Below, piece by piece: positions 6,860 through 14,646 of a DNA stretch of 14,876 nt. The DNA comes from Rhodopirellula sp. (lineage in GTDB: Bacteria > Planctomycetota > Planctomycetia > Pirellulales > Pirellulaceae). The notes under the pieces are model-generated. The model was not told the DNA's origin. It saw only the letters and a list, made by a program, of their open reading frames with translations, and made no database searches. How positions within the stretch are numbered: the first letter of the stretch is position 1; the number at the start of each line of letters is the position of its first letter. The DNA lies in the NCBI GenBank assembly GCA_002714565.1, contig PAXU01000117.1, positions 1 to 14,876 of the forward strand. Reading direction: 5' to 3'. Position numbers and translations under genes: made by a program.

Positions 6860-7978
6860 CTATTCAGGATTGGCTGCCAAGTGCCGCAGGACTTCAATTC
6901 CGCGGTCGATGACTTCATCACTAGCGGCGTAAGAAATACGGAAGTGCGTATCAGCGTTACTGAAGATGTTACCTGGAATGATTAGCAGGTTATTTTCAAT
7001 GGCCTTTGTAACAAACTCTGTCCCGGTGCCCCACGGGGCCTTTGGGAATATGTAAAAGGCGCCTTCCGGTTGCACCAATTCAAACTGATCACGCAGCCCG
7101 TTTGCTATCCGATCACGCTTGGCTTTATAGGACTCCACATATTCGCTGAGATCAGTTTCCATTGCTTCGAGTCCTGCCCACTGAGCAGGCTGAGGTGCGC
7201 AGACAAAACTGTACTGCTGTATTTTCGCCATTGTTTCAATGACTGCCTGCGGGCCGTGTACCATTCCCAGTCGCCAGCCTGTCATGGCGTGACTCTTCGA
7301 GAACCCATCAATTACGATGGTCTGTTCGTTATAGTCAGCCGGTGTCGCGTAATTGTCCTGGTAACAGAACTCGCTGTAGATTTCATCGGAGACAAGTGCG
7401 ATACCGTGCTTTTGACAGATTTCCGCCAACCCACGTACTTCTTCTTCGGTGGCGACGACGCCCGTTGGATTGGCTGGGCTGTTAAGCAAGATTAGCTTTG
7501 TGCGGTCGTTAATAGCATCCTCAACCATTTGCAGGTCGATTTTGAAATCCGGGTAAGTGTCCAGTAGAACCGGGACACCTGCGACGAGTTTTACCAGAGG
7601 TTCATACATGACAAAAAACGGATCGAAGATGATTACTTCATCGCCGGGATTAACTAGTGACATCATGGCAAGCACCAAGCCACCGCTTGTGCCGCTAGAA
7701 ACAAAGACCTTGCGATCATCGTGACCAAATCGCTGTTCGACGTCTGCTTGTAGTTTCTCCACTAGAGCAGGGAGTCCCTGGGTCGGTGTATAGCCGTTCT
7801 TTCCGGCAAGGATAGCGTCGATCGCAGCTTGCTTGACTTCATCCGGCACATCGAAATCCGGTTGGCCGATAGACAGATTGATCGGGTTTTCCAAGGAGGC
7901 AGCAAGGTCAAATACTTTTCGTATTCCACTGCTGTCGATTGCGTTACTGCGTTCCGATAACCAATTGATTTCAGACAT
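6860..7978 (-). CDS. PLP-dependent class I/II aminotransferase (aspartate aminotransferase-like)
   Basis: A 372-residue fold-type I aminotransferase. The key sites are NLSIGQPDFDVP (34-45), the PLP phosphate-side SSGTSGG (94-100), NSPANPTG with Asn170 (166-173), SDEIYS with Asp198 and Tyr201 (197-202), the PLP lysine Lys228 in DGFSKSHAMTGWRLG (224-238), and Arg347 in HFRISYA, which binds the substrate carboxylate. The set fits the AspC/class I-gamma type; amino-acid specificity cannot be fixed. ATG 7978 is preferred to a TTG at 8017 because the extra head is not family-like. There is no clear ribosome site; a perfect 13-base inverted repeat lies three bases upstream. It lies 57 bases downstream of the DUF11 lipoprotein gene on the same strand. 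Confidence 0.9.
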   Translation of the reverse strand: MSEINWLSERSNAIDSSGIRKVFDLAASLENPINLSIGQPDFDVPDEVKQAAIDAILAGKNGYTPTQGLPALVEKLQADVEQRFGHDDRKVFVSSGTSGGLVLAMMSLVNPGDEVIIFDPFFVMYEPLVKLVAGVPVLLDTYPDFKIDLQMVEDAINDRTKLILLNSPANPTGVVATEEEVRGLAEICQKHGIALVSDEIYSEFCYQDNYATPADYNEQTIVIDGFSKSHAMTGWRLGMVHGPQAVIETMAKIQQYSFVCAPQPAQWAGLEAMETDLSEYVESYKAKRDRIANGLRDQFELVQPEGAFYIFPKAPWGTGTEFVTKAIENNLLIIPGNIFSNADTHFRISYAASDEVIDRGIEVLRHLAANPE

Positions 7979-7981
7979 GTT

Positions 7982-7994
7982 GCTACCCGGTAGC
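7982..7994. promoter_or_regulatory. Inverted repeat next to aminotransferase start
   Basis: GCTACC-C-GGTAGC, two perfect six-base arms around one base, three bases upstream of the ATG. A one-base loop is unlikely as an RNA hairpin, so a DNA-binding dimer site or a small hairpin with a frayed stem are the two readings. Confidence 0.4.
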
Positions 7995-8035
7995 CTTAAG
8001 AGAGTGGTAGACGGCAAACGTTATTAGAAGGAACC

Positions 8036-9313
8036 TTACCGTACTCGACACTTAAAGGTAACCACACCGGATTCACCAATGTCGAGATGCTCTGTGATTT
8101 CCCAACGAAGTACAACTGAGTCGGTCGTTTCGTCAAGCATGAAGAAGTTACCCTCACGATCGCTTGTTTCAGAGTCGTCGATAAACTGCAAACGGCGATG
8201 AATGTGATCCACGATAGTAACATTTCCAATTAGCTGGTCACCGACATTCTTGTACGCGATGGTGAATTCGATAATATCCCCCGGCTTAGCATCTGACGCT
8301 GATGCCTTCTTGGTGATTTCCAGTCGATCCCGACCTTCGGGCATTTGGTAGCCGGTCGTTGCGCCACTCGCCTTCATAGTGCCAATGTCTTTGGCAATGA
8401 ATCCGTCTATCACGACTTGAACTGCGGCATTTTCTGTCCAGTCTTCCGCAGGCAGTGCATTCTTACTCAGGCGAGCTTTGTCAGCTGAATCGACTTTGAT
8501 ATCGTGCTGAACCTGTAATCCTTCGGTAGCTTTGAAGTTATTACTATCTTCAATGACGCCGGTTTCGCCTTTGAATTGTGTCGGCGGGATTTCTTCGGCA
8601 AAGAGCTGGGTTGTCTGTTGACCAATGTTTCGACCAGGCATTTGATTCTGTTGGACCTGTTCTTCAAGCGTCTGCCCTGTAAATTGCCGCCTCTCCAGAT
8701 CTAGCGTTGCTTGTCCTACCAGTTCAGTTCGTTTCACGTGGTGGGTGCCGTCGAGGCGTCTAACTGCAGCAAATCGAGGTGCGTAAACCGGTGTGGAATT
8801 TGTGGCATTTACCCGTACGTCACCATCGACTGTGTGGTAGTGAACGACCGTGTCTGCTTCATCAAGATTATGCACATCCCAGTTTTTACGGATGTTTACC
8901 TGTTGTTCTTTGTCCCCGCCGTTTTGGATGTATTCGTCTGCAGGCCAGGGTCTCACTTCACCGTCGGGCATCCATTGAGCAGGGTAATGGATACCCATCA
9001 GCGGATTCCCTGGTGCAGGTGCACCGGGTTGTCCGGTATAGGCATCGTATGGCAGATCATTGGCCGGTACACGGCTTACTGCTGGTTGTGAAGTCGGCTG
9101 CGAGTTTGAAGTGACCTGATGGCTTGTAGGTTGTATGTGCTGAAATGACGGCTGCGGAGGCTGTTGGCCTTCAATTCCATACTGCGGTGGAATGGGTGCC
9201 GTGTCATTTGCTGTCGGACTATAAAACTGGCATCCGACGCTGCACCAACAAATCAGCGCGACGAGCGGCATGATAATTGAGTGCGTTTGGTTTGTTATTG
9301 AGTGAAGTTTCAT
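8036..9313 (-). CDS. DUF11-domain lipoprotein
   Basis: A 425-residue predicted lipoprotein. Residues 1-28 form a signal peptide with a hydrophobic core (IIMPLVALICW) and lipobox SVGC, Cys28. Next is a long Pro/Gln/Ser/Thr-rich, probably disordered, segment (about 30-140). A middle region (about 150-310) contains NATNSTPVYAPRFAAVRRL. The C-terminal 99 residues (327-425) are a DUF11 beta-sandwich: LEITKKASASDAKPGDIIEF, TIAYKNVGDQLIGNVTIVD and the terminal GESGVVTFKCRV. DUF11 modules are usual in bacterial surface proteins. I chose ATG 9313 because it gives a proper signal peptide and leaves ten bases after the upstream gene; an in-frame start at 9463 would overlap that gene and hide the signal. 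It is probably translated from one mRNA with the two paralog genes upstream. Confidence 0.82.
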   Translation of the reverse strand: MKLHSITNQTHSIIMPLVALICWCSVGCQFYSPTANDTAPIPPQYGIEGQQPPQPSFQHIQPTSHQVTSNSQPTSQPAVSRVPANDLPYDAYTGQPGAPAPGNPLMGIHYPAQWMPDGEVRPWPADEYIQNGGDKEQQVNIRKNWDVHNLDEADTVVHYHTVDGDVRVNATNSTPVYAPRFAAVRRLDGTHHVKRTELVGQATLDLERRQFTGQTLEEQVQQNQMPGRNIGQQTTQLFAEEIPPTQFKGETGVIEDSNNFKATEGLQVQHDIKVDSADKARLSKNALPAEDWTENAAVQVVIDGFIAKDIGTMKASGATTGYQMPEGRDRLEITKKASASDAKPGDIIEFTIAYKNVGDQLIGNVTIVDHIHRRLQFIDDSETSDREGNFFMLDETTDSVVLRWEITEHLDIGESGVVTFKCRVR

Positions 9314-9323
9314 TCGGTCTTTA

Positions 9324-10115
9324 TTACCTGGTGGGGCGCCCTGGTTGTGTTTGGTTGATTTCTGCGGGAGTTGCTGCTCCGGGTTTTTGCAATAAGAGCA
9401 GCGGTGGTGTTTGCACCCTGAGCTTCCCAGTTGACGGGTCATGGACTGGTAAACGGGAACCAATTCTCAGGATTGCCACGGGTCTGCCAAATCGATCGGC
9501 GGTTCGTAGTGGATCTTCCTGAGCACCGACATCGGTGACTCGCTGGTAGTCGCGTCGATCCTGAACCTGTAGTGCGGTTGCCGGCGCCTCGACGTAAATC
9601 ACACGTGTAACGAAGAAACCGGCTAAAGCGGATTCGATGTCTTGTTGGTCAATGTGAATTGGAATGGGATATTGGAATTCCTTACCGCGTGGCGGGTAAA
9701 GTCGGTCGATCACTTCGACGGTTGGATATAGTTCTTCACCAGGGTGCTTGTAGATATTCGTGACCTTTAATCGGTATGTGTGTCCGATAAGCATTCCAGC
9801 TTTTCGGGCATCCATTTTTGGCATTTCGAATTGCTGGTTAAAGGCGAATCCGACTTTCGTCCCAACCGGCGTAATTATCTCGACTGGTTGGAAGTAGCCT
9901 GGCAATGGGCCGCCACGATACAACTGGCTTTGCCCAATCATGCCAGGTGCCATGTTGATTGTGGAATTGCGGTAGTGCAGATTGCGCTGTTGCTGCTGTG
10001 CCTGTACCTGGTGGTTTGCTGTAGTCAGAACTATAGCCATCAACAAGGCAAGTAATCTGGCGGTAGCTAATCGTATGATCGCTAACTTGTTCAGAGCTAA
10101 TAGGGGATTTCGCAT
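9324..10115 (-). CDS. Secreted planctomycete-type protein, paralog of the upstream lipoprotein
   Basis: 263 residues. The signal peptide is long (about 1-39), with an Arg/Lys head, the core LLALLMAIVL and cleavage at VQA/Q. A Gln-rich stretch follows. Residues about 75-222 form a domain shared with the protein encoded at 10240-11325: GEELYPTVEV (126-135), DIESALAGFFVTRVIYV (159-175) and DPLRTADRFGRPVAILRIGSR (201-221) match GLELFPTIEV, DIDQVAVGNYVTKVIYL and DPITEADRRGSIMAIIRVGNR at nearly the same spacing. The C-terminus is Pro-rich. ATG 10115 is chosen over 10145 because AGGA lies six bases upstream and the signal peptide is better. It has no lipobox, so it would be free in the periplasm or outside. 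The family is not one I can name. Confidence 0.8.
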   Translation of the reverse strand: MRNPLLALNKLAIIRLATARLLALLMAIVLTTANHQVQAQQQQRNLHYRNSTINMAPGMIGQSQLYRGGPLPGYFQPVEIITPVGTKVGFAFNQQFEMPKMDARKAGMLIGHTYRLKVTNIYKHPGEELYPTVEVIDRLYPPRGKEFQYPIPIHIDQQDIESALAGFFVTRVIYVEAPATALQVQDRRDYQRVTDVGAQEDPLRTADRFGRPVAILRIGSRLPVHDPSTGKLRVQTPPLLLLQKPGAATPAEINQTQPGRPTR

Positions 10116-10179
10116 TGTTGTCCTACGAGCTTTCGTGTGCGTCATGTGTTTATGTGATTGTGGCGGTATTATGCAGCGA

Positions 10180-10209
10180 GCCCCTCGTCCGAGTTGTCGG
10201 AGAAGGGGC
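10180..10209. other. Strong hairpin between the two paralog genes
   Basis: GCCCCT and TCCGA pair with TCGGA and AGGGGC around a GTTG loop and a two-by-two internal mismatch (11 pairs in all). No T run follows on either strand, so it is not a standard terminator. In the mRNA it would separate the upstream lipoprotein gene from the secreted paralog and could adjust message stability or partial termination. Confidence 0.6.
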
Positions 10210-10239
10210 CCCCTGATTGTGTCCTAAACCCGGTCGTAC

Positions 10240-11325
10240 TTAGGGTACGATCTGAGTTCGCATCTGACTTGGTTGACTAAGTGGTGCAGATGGATGGAAC
10301 GTTTGCTCACGTATGAACATTCTGCTTGGCTGCTTGGGATAGCTATAGCCAGGCACTTGTCGCATGTGAATATCCATAGTTGGTGTTGGACCAGGGATAT
10401 CGACTTGCGTGTGATTATGCATCGTGTACCGTTGCAGTCCGGCCGGAGCACCGTAAGGTAAATGCGGCGGTCCAGGTAGTCCGATAGGTGTCGCGGTTCT
10501 TGGCGTTCCCCATGGAGGAGTGCTCAAACCGGCAACGTGATTTCCACCCATGCCCATATTTGCAGGAAGGCCTTGAGGTTGTGCCATGGCGTGAGCAGCG
10601 AGTGCCGTTGCAGGTACCATGAATGCTGCTTGTGCTGCAGCACCAGCTGTAGGCTGGCCAGCACCCCGATCACGGTTACCAACTCGGATGATGGCCATAA
10701 TGCTACCGCGTCGGTCAGCTTCGGTAATAGGATCATCACCTGGATCTAAGCGTGTACTGACAAGGGTCTCTACACCTGCCAGAGCAAGTTCCTGAAATTC
10801 CGGATCTGGTAGATAGATAACTTTGGTTACGTAATTGCCAACTGCAACCTGATCGATATCTTCATTTGTGAACTGGATCGGAATTGCGTTGTGTTCCAGA
10901 TATGCAGCTGTTCTGGCGTTTACCGGAGCAACTTCAATTGTTGGGAACAGTTCGAGTCCTTCACGACCGGTGATGTTACTCAATTTCGCTGCGGTAAGTG
11001 AACCAGCTGGGAAATTCATTGGGAATGGTACTACCAATGGATCTCCGGCGAAATTAAACATTCCTGTCGAGTCGAAATTAATTTGCATTCCATCCGGGCG
11101 TTGGAAAGCTAGTTGAATGGAAAACGCTGGTGCCGCCGCCGCCCCCATCGTTGATACAGGCATTTGAGGTGCCAATACGCCTGGACCGGGTCCGTCAACG
11201 CCCGGGCCTGGGTGCATTAACTGGTGAGCCGGTGGCAGGTTGTGTTGTTGAAATGGCTTAACACAGCCGGTTACGGACATTGCCGCTACCAGGATAAGAG
11301 CCCAAAACTTCACGTACGTTTTCAT
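10240..11325 (-). CDS. Lipoprotein with the shared planctomycete-type domain and low-complexity tail
   Basis: 361 residues. Signal peptide MKTYVKFWALILVAAMSVTG with lipobox VTGC, Cys21. A Pro/Gly-rich linker (about 28-60) leads into the domain shared with the 9324-10115 product (about 75-220, motifs GLELFPTIEV at 123-132, DIDQVAVGNYVTKVIYL at 156-172, DPITEADRRGSIMAIIRVGN at 198-217). The last 140 residues are low in complexity, rich in Ala, Pro, Gly, Met and His, and probably disordered. The start is certain: AGGAGG, the best ribosome site in the window, lies five bases before ATG. It is the first gene of the minus-strand envelope block. The two-domain layout suggests a membrane-anchored partner of the freely secreted paralog; this is inference. 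Confidence 0.82.
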   Translation of the reverse strand: MKTYVKFWALILVAAMSVTGCVKPFQQHNLPPAHQLMHPGPGVDGPGPGVLAPQMPVSTMGAAAAPAFSIQLAFQRPDGMQINFDSTGMFNFAGDPLVVPFPMNFPAGSLTAAKLSNITGREGLELFPTIEVAPVNARTAAYLEHNAIPIQFTNEDIDQVAVGNYVTKVIYLPDPEFQELALAGVETLVSTRLDPGDDPITEADRRGSIMAIIRVGNRDRGAGQPTAGAAAQAAFMVPATALAAHAMAQPQGLPANMGMGGNHVAGLSTPPWGTPRTATPIGLPGPPHLPYGAPAGLQRYTMHNHTQVDIPGPTPTMDIHMRQVPGYSYPKQPSRMFIREQTFHPSAPLSQPSQMRTQIVP

Positions 11326-11472
11326 CGTTTCCTCCTAAGGGAGTCGGCCAACTTGTGACCACACTCAAACGTTAGGCAATAACTCTTTTTGTCAGGGATT
11401 CAAAACTTGGATTGATGTAGACCTGTGAATACTGCACGTCGTACAATTCCGGCCTGATACACCGAGAGCACT

Positions 11473-11486
11473 TTGCGCGAGCGCAA
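11473..11486. promoter_or_regulatory. Inverted repeat upstream of LolA-like gene
   Basis: TTGCGC-GA-GCGCAA, two perfect six-base arms, 12 bases before ATG 11498, in the 172-base divergent region between the envelope block and the exported-protein gene. It could be an operator or an RNA stem near the start. No confident -35/-10 pair was found in this region; TACAAT at 11442-11447 is the best -10 candidate. Confidence 0.35.
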
Positions 11487-11497
11487 GGCTTCTCTCC

Positions 11498-12598
11498 ATG
11501 AATCCTAGTTCGGCTCGTTATTACCCGTTTCTTTGGAAAAATCCGCATAACTTACCAATGAAGTACAAATTAACTGTGCTAGCAGCTCTACTTGCGGCTA
11601 TTGGATTGGCGGCCATACCCGGAAATGGGTTACCATACTTGGCTAAAGTTCCCAGTTTGCCAAATTGGCTCTCAAACTCGGCAAACGCTCAGGATTCGGC
11701 GCCAAGCACTAGTAGCGATGTAAATGAGCGAATTGAAGAGCAGGGCAGTACGAAAAATGGGCAGCTAGATAGGCAGCAGGGTCCCACTCAAAACGGCCAG
11801 TATCTCATGCACAAAGCTGCAGAGAAGTTGGGCAAAGAGCCAGTGCTACAAGCCGCCATTCGACATCGTATTCACATGTTTGGACATAAATTGGTTGGAA
11901 CGGGGTACTACAGACAGTTTCAACAGGACGGCATCAGCCGTCATCGTCTCGAGTTTAAGACACAAGTTGCAGGTGAAGTGACGTCGCTAACTCAGGTTTG
12001 TGACGGCCGCCATCTGTGGGTTCGGGAGAGCAGTGGTGATACTGCCAAGCTCAGCCGAATTGATGTTCGTCGCGTACTTCGTGCGATCAGTGATTCCGAC
12101 ATTAGATCTGAAGTGAGCCAAATTAGGGCACCATTGAGCCTGATCGCATTGGGCGGCATTCCCAGACTAATGGGTGCACTGCAAAGGTCGTTCGTATTTG
12201 TACGTGTTGAAGAGGATAATCTCGGTGGAGTCCCGGTTTGGGTGCTACATGGCCATTGGACAGAGGCTTACCGAGAACAGATCAAGTCGACATTCCCAAC
12301 ACTTGATGGCAAAGTGCCGGATCATCTTCCCGATTCTGCAAAAGTTGTATTGGCTCGTGGCGGTGGATTTGATCTCTTTCCTTTCAAAATACACTTCCAA
12401 AAACGAGGCGCGTATTCAACTGACCATCTGGAAGACAGGCCTATCGTGAGTTTGCAGCTCTATCAAGTAACCCGCAATGTGCATATGGAAGCATCGCAGT
12501 TTGAATATCAACGTGGAGACCAAGTGGTATTAGAACGCACAGACGCTCTTATCGGGCAGTTACTTCCCGCGTCTGAAGAACCAGCAGAAGACGAGTGA
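11498..12598 (+). CDS. Exported protein, LolA-like fold suspected
   Basis: 366 residues from ATG 11498; an alternative in-frame ATG at 11558 would start right before the signal peptide (MKYKLTVLAALLAAIGLAAI) and give 346 residues. Neither has a strong ribosome site. A signal cleavage at ANA/Q (64) is plausible. A Gln/Asn-rich linker (70-105) is followed by a globular part: LEFKTQVAGEVTSLTQVCDG and RHLWVRES (151-178) resemble strands of the LolA/LolB-like half-barrel, where a lipid-binding sheet is tested by 'g..l.q..dG..lw' sequences. GGGFDLFPFKIHF and TRNVHMEASQFEYQ continue that pattern. The acidic C-terminus is PASEEPAEDE. Family membership is inference; a role in envelope lipid or lipoprotein handling is possible but unproven. 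Confidence 0.7.
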   Translation: MNPSSARYYPFLWKNPHNLPMKYKLTVLAALLAAIGLAAIPGNGLPYLAKVPSLPNWLSNSANAQDSAPSTSSDVNERIEEQGSTKNGQLDRQQGPTQNGQYLMHKAAEKLGKEPVLQAAIRHRIHMFGHKLVGTGYYRQFQQDGISRHRLEFKTQVAGEVTSLTQVCDGRHLWVRESSGDTAKLSRIDVRRVLRAISDSDIRSEVSQIRAPLSLIALGGIPRLMGALQRSFVFVRVEEDNLGGVPVWVLHGHWTEAYREQIKSTFPTLDGKVPDHLPDSAKVVLARGGGFDLFPFKIHFQKRGAYSTDHLEDRPIVSLQLYQVTRNVHMEASQFEYQRGDQVVLERTDALIGQLLPASEEPAEDE

Positions 12599-12716
12599 CG
12601 GACGGTTACGTCGATTTGTAAGCAAGTCTAAACTGAAGGACTCAGGTGTTAGTAGTTCCTTGCTAGCCATCTGATGTTAATGGCTTCAATCGCTTTGCGT
12701 ATAGGAATAGTCTCCG

Positions 12717-13445
12717 TTGGCAAGAATCTTCTTAACTCTCGCTGGTATCTCGTTGGCGCTGATGATTGCGAACTTCGTAATTGGGCTAAACGCCGGTGAT
12801 GTAAATGACGTGTCTAAGGCACATCGTCAGGCGAGTCTGGAACTGAGGGAAGCCAATCGTAATCAGCTGGATACCAATTCTGAAGCGTATAAGGCTATTC
12901 AGCTAGCAGCAACACGAGCACGCGAACTCCACAACACCGTTAAGGTTCGCCATCGATTGCACTTCTTACTGGGCGTTGCAGCCGCCTTATTTGTCGTACT
13001 TGTAAACAGTATCTCCGTAACGTATTTCATCGGTACATCTCGTTGGTGTAGAGAAGTGGTGGATACGTATGGTCTGGACGAAGACTATGCCAATCGCAGT
13101 CGGAGTTTGAAGTCTAAGACGTTTCCGTGGTCGATCAGTGGCGTGCTGGTAATTATCACAGTAGCAGCGTTTGGTGGGGCAGCAGATCCAGGTACATCAA
13201 TCGAGACCGCATCAGACTGGGTGATACCTCACTACATGGCGGCAATCATTGGGACGTGTTGGATTGGGTATTCGTTTCTGATGCAGGTCGGATTGATCGG
13301 AGCACACTTCGATGTCATTCAAGAAATCCTGTCTGAGGTAGATGATATTCGCAGTAACTCAAAGAGCGACTCATCTAGTTATGTACATGAAACTGATGTA
13401 GATGAAACGCCTGGTCAATCTGAGAATGCGGATGGTGAGCAATGA
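12717..13445 (+). CDS. Four-helix membrane protein upstream of dtd
   Basis: 242 residues from a TTG start. Hydrophobic helices lie at about 4-24, 82-106, 138-153 and 171-194. Between the first two is a charged, probably coiled segment (SKAHRQASLELREANRNQL, 33-51, to about 75), and the tail is acidic and Ser/Asp-rich. No in-frame ATG exists upstream; ATGs at 12674 and 12680 are out of frame. The TTG has AGGA about ten bases before it and places the first helix at the N-terminus; a start at an internal ATG would cut that helix. The gene ends in ATGA, overlapping dtd by four bases, so the two are translationally coupled. I do not recognise the family. Confidence 0.72.
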   Translation: MARIFLTLAGISLALMIANFVIGLNAGDVNDVSKAHRQASLELREANRNQLDTNSEAYKAIQLAATRARELHNTVKVRHRLHFLLGVAAALFVVLVNSISVTYFIGTSRWCREVVDTYGLDEDYANRSRSLKSKTFPWSISGVLVIITVAAFGGAADPGTSIETASDWVIPHYMAAIIGTCWIGYSFLMQVGLIGAHFDVIQEILSEVDDIRSNSKSDSSSYVHETDVDETPGQSENADGEQ

Positions 13446-13885
13446 AGGCAGTGGTTCAGCGAGTTACGCACGCGTCCGTATCTGTCAGACGCGAAATCGT
13501 CGGCCAAATCAGTCAGGGCCTGATGGTGCTAATCGGTATTGGGCCGAATGATACTGCGGAAGCTGCAGAGAAGATGGCAAAGAAACTCGTAAACCTTCGC
13601 ATCTTTTCAGATGACGATGGCAAAATGAATCTCAGTGTGGATGACATTCGAGGTGAGATGCTGATTGTTAGCCAGTTCACGTTATATGGTGACACACAAA
13701 AGGGAAATCGACCCAGTTTCGTCAATGCCGCGCCACCGGAAATCGCAGAGCCGCTGTACGAGAAACTGGTTGAGTCGGTTGCGATTCAGGGTATACGGGT
13801 TGCAACTGGTGAATTCGGTGCGGACATGCAGGTAACGCTTGTAAACGATGGCCCAGTAACGCTTTTGCTAGAGGTGAGCGGGTAA
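13442..13885 (+). CDS. dtd: D-aminoacyl-tRNA deacylase
   Basis: 147 residues, the usual DTD length. It hydrolyses D-aminoacyl-tRNA (and glycyl-tRNA-Ala), preventing D-amino acids from entering proteins; a cytoplasmic homodimer. The start MKAVVQRVTHASVSV is typical. The active-site motif SQFTLYGD is at 77-84, and the cross-subunit Gly-Pro motif sits in NDGPVT (135-140), which enforces rejection of L-amino acids. Gly-Asn-Arg-Pro-Ser-Phe (88-93) is also conserved. All key residues are intact. Its ATG overlaps the stop of the membrane protein gene as ATGA, so expression depends on that gene. Confidence 0.95.
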   Translation: MKAVVQRVTHASVSVRREIVGQISQGLMVLIGIGPNDTAEAAEKMAKKLVNLRIFSDDDGKMNLSVDDIRGEMLIVSQFTLYGDTQKGNRPSFVNAAPPEIAEPLYEKLVESVAIQGIRVATGEFGADMQVTLVNDGPVTLLLEVSG

Positions 13886-13950
13886 GTTGTTTAAGAGCGT
13901 GGCATGATCACGTAGTTTGAGATGAGATGAAAAAGGGCAGTCTATTTCAT

Positions 13951-14481
13951 TTAAAACCATTGTTGTTGACCTACCATATAAATGCGATAGAACTCGTCAT
14001 CAGATTTGCAAAGATAGATAATTCCTTCAATTAGTGCGATTATCCACATCACAAATGCCCCAATGCCGAGTGTAAGAATGGATCCAAGTAACATTACTAG
14101 TCCAGCACCGGTATATCCCAACAGGAATTTATGAACTCCTAATGGCCCGAGCAATATCGCAAAGATTCCACACGCGATTTTTTTCCCATTTGCATCAGAT
14201 CTTGCTACCGATGAAACGGAAGTACGGGCTTTATAAGCGGGTTGAATTTGCGGATTTGTTTCATGTGGCTGACGTATTCCACACTTCGGACAGATCTCTG
14301 CTCGAGCGTCGATTTCATTTCCACACGCATGGCAGTATTTATTTGAAGGGGATTTAGGAACTGGTGGTGGGGTAGGTGGTTCAGAAACTACGGACTGCCT
14401 AACACCACACTTCATGCAAACCACCGCACTTTTTCTTATTTGGCTACCACAAGCATGGCAGAATTTTCTAACGGTTGCCAC
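13951..14481 (-). CDS. Double zinc-ribbon, TM2-domain membrane protein
   Basis: 176 residues from a GTG start. Two zinc ribbons come first: CHAC...CMKCG (Cys8, 11, 22, 25) and CHAC...CPKCG (Cys50, 53, 64, 67), joined by a Pro-rich linker. After a second linker, residues about 101-176 are a TM2 domain: FAILLGPLGVHKFLLGYTGA (107-126), a second helix to about 150, then the signature IEGIIYLCKSDDEFYRIY (151-168) and terminal QQQWF. The zinc ribbons should face the cytoplasm. GTG 14481 is chosen because AAGGA lies about eight bases upstream; a TTG at 14559 would add a 26-residue head without a ribosome site. Convergent with dtd across a 65-base gap that holds no clear terminator. Biological role unknown. 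Confidence 0.85.
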   Translation of the reverse strand: MATVRKFCHACGSQIRKSAVVCMKCGVRQSVVSEPPTPPPVPKSPSNKYCHACGNEIDARAEICPKCGIRQPHETNPQIQPAYKARTSVSSVARSDANGKKIACGIFAILLGPLGVHKFLLGYTGAGLVMLLGSILTLGIGAFVMWIIALIEGIIYLCKSDDEFYRIYMVGQQQWF

Positions 14482-14646
14482 TTTTATTTTCCTTCGACGG
14501 ATGTCAGAAATTACTCGGTTGAATCTTAAATTATAGGAGAATTCACTTTCATATCTCAATTAGCAATTTAAGTTGGTCGTTAGTAGGTGAGAATTGCACT
14601 TTGACTCCATTAAATAATAGCATGATAAGGACTTAGAATTTCGTGT

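Noticed and set aside
8711..9114. Two overlapping plus-strand frames antisense to the DUF11 lipoprotein gene
   Set aside because: Cys/His/Arg-rich shadow frames with no ribosome site, opposite a gene with a signal peptide, lipobox and DUF11 domain.
11326..11497. Promoter pair for the divergent envelope block and exported-protein gene
   Set aside because: Several -10-like hexamers (TACAAT, TATTCA) but none with a -35 box at 15-19 bases; not specific enough to annotate beyond a mention.
13920..13945. Possible terminator between dtd and the TM2 gene
   Set aside because: ATGAAA/TTTCAT arms enclose a 12-base loop with only A/T pairs near the ends; too weak to call.
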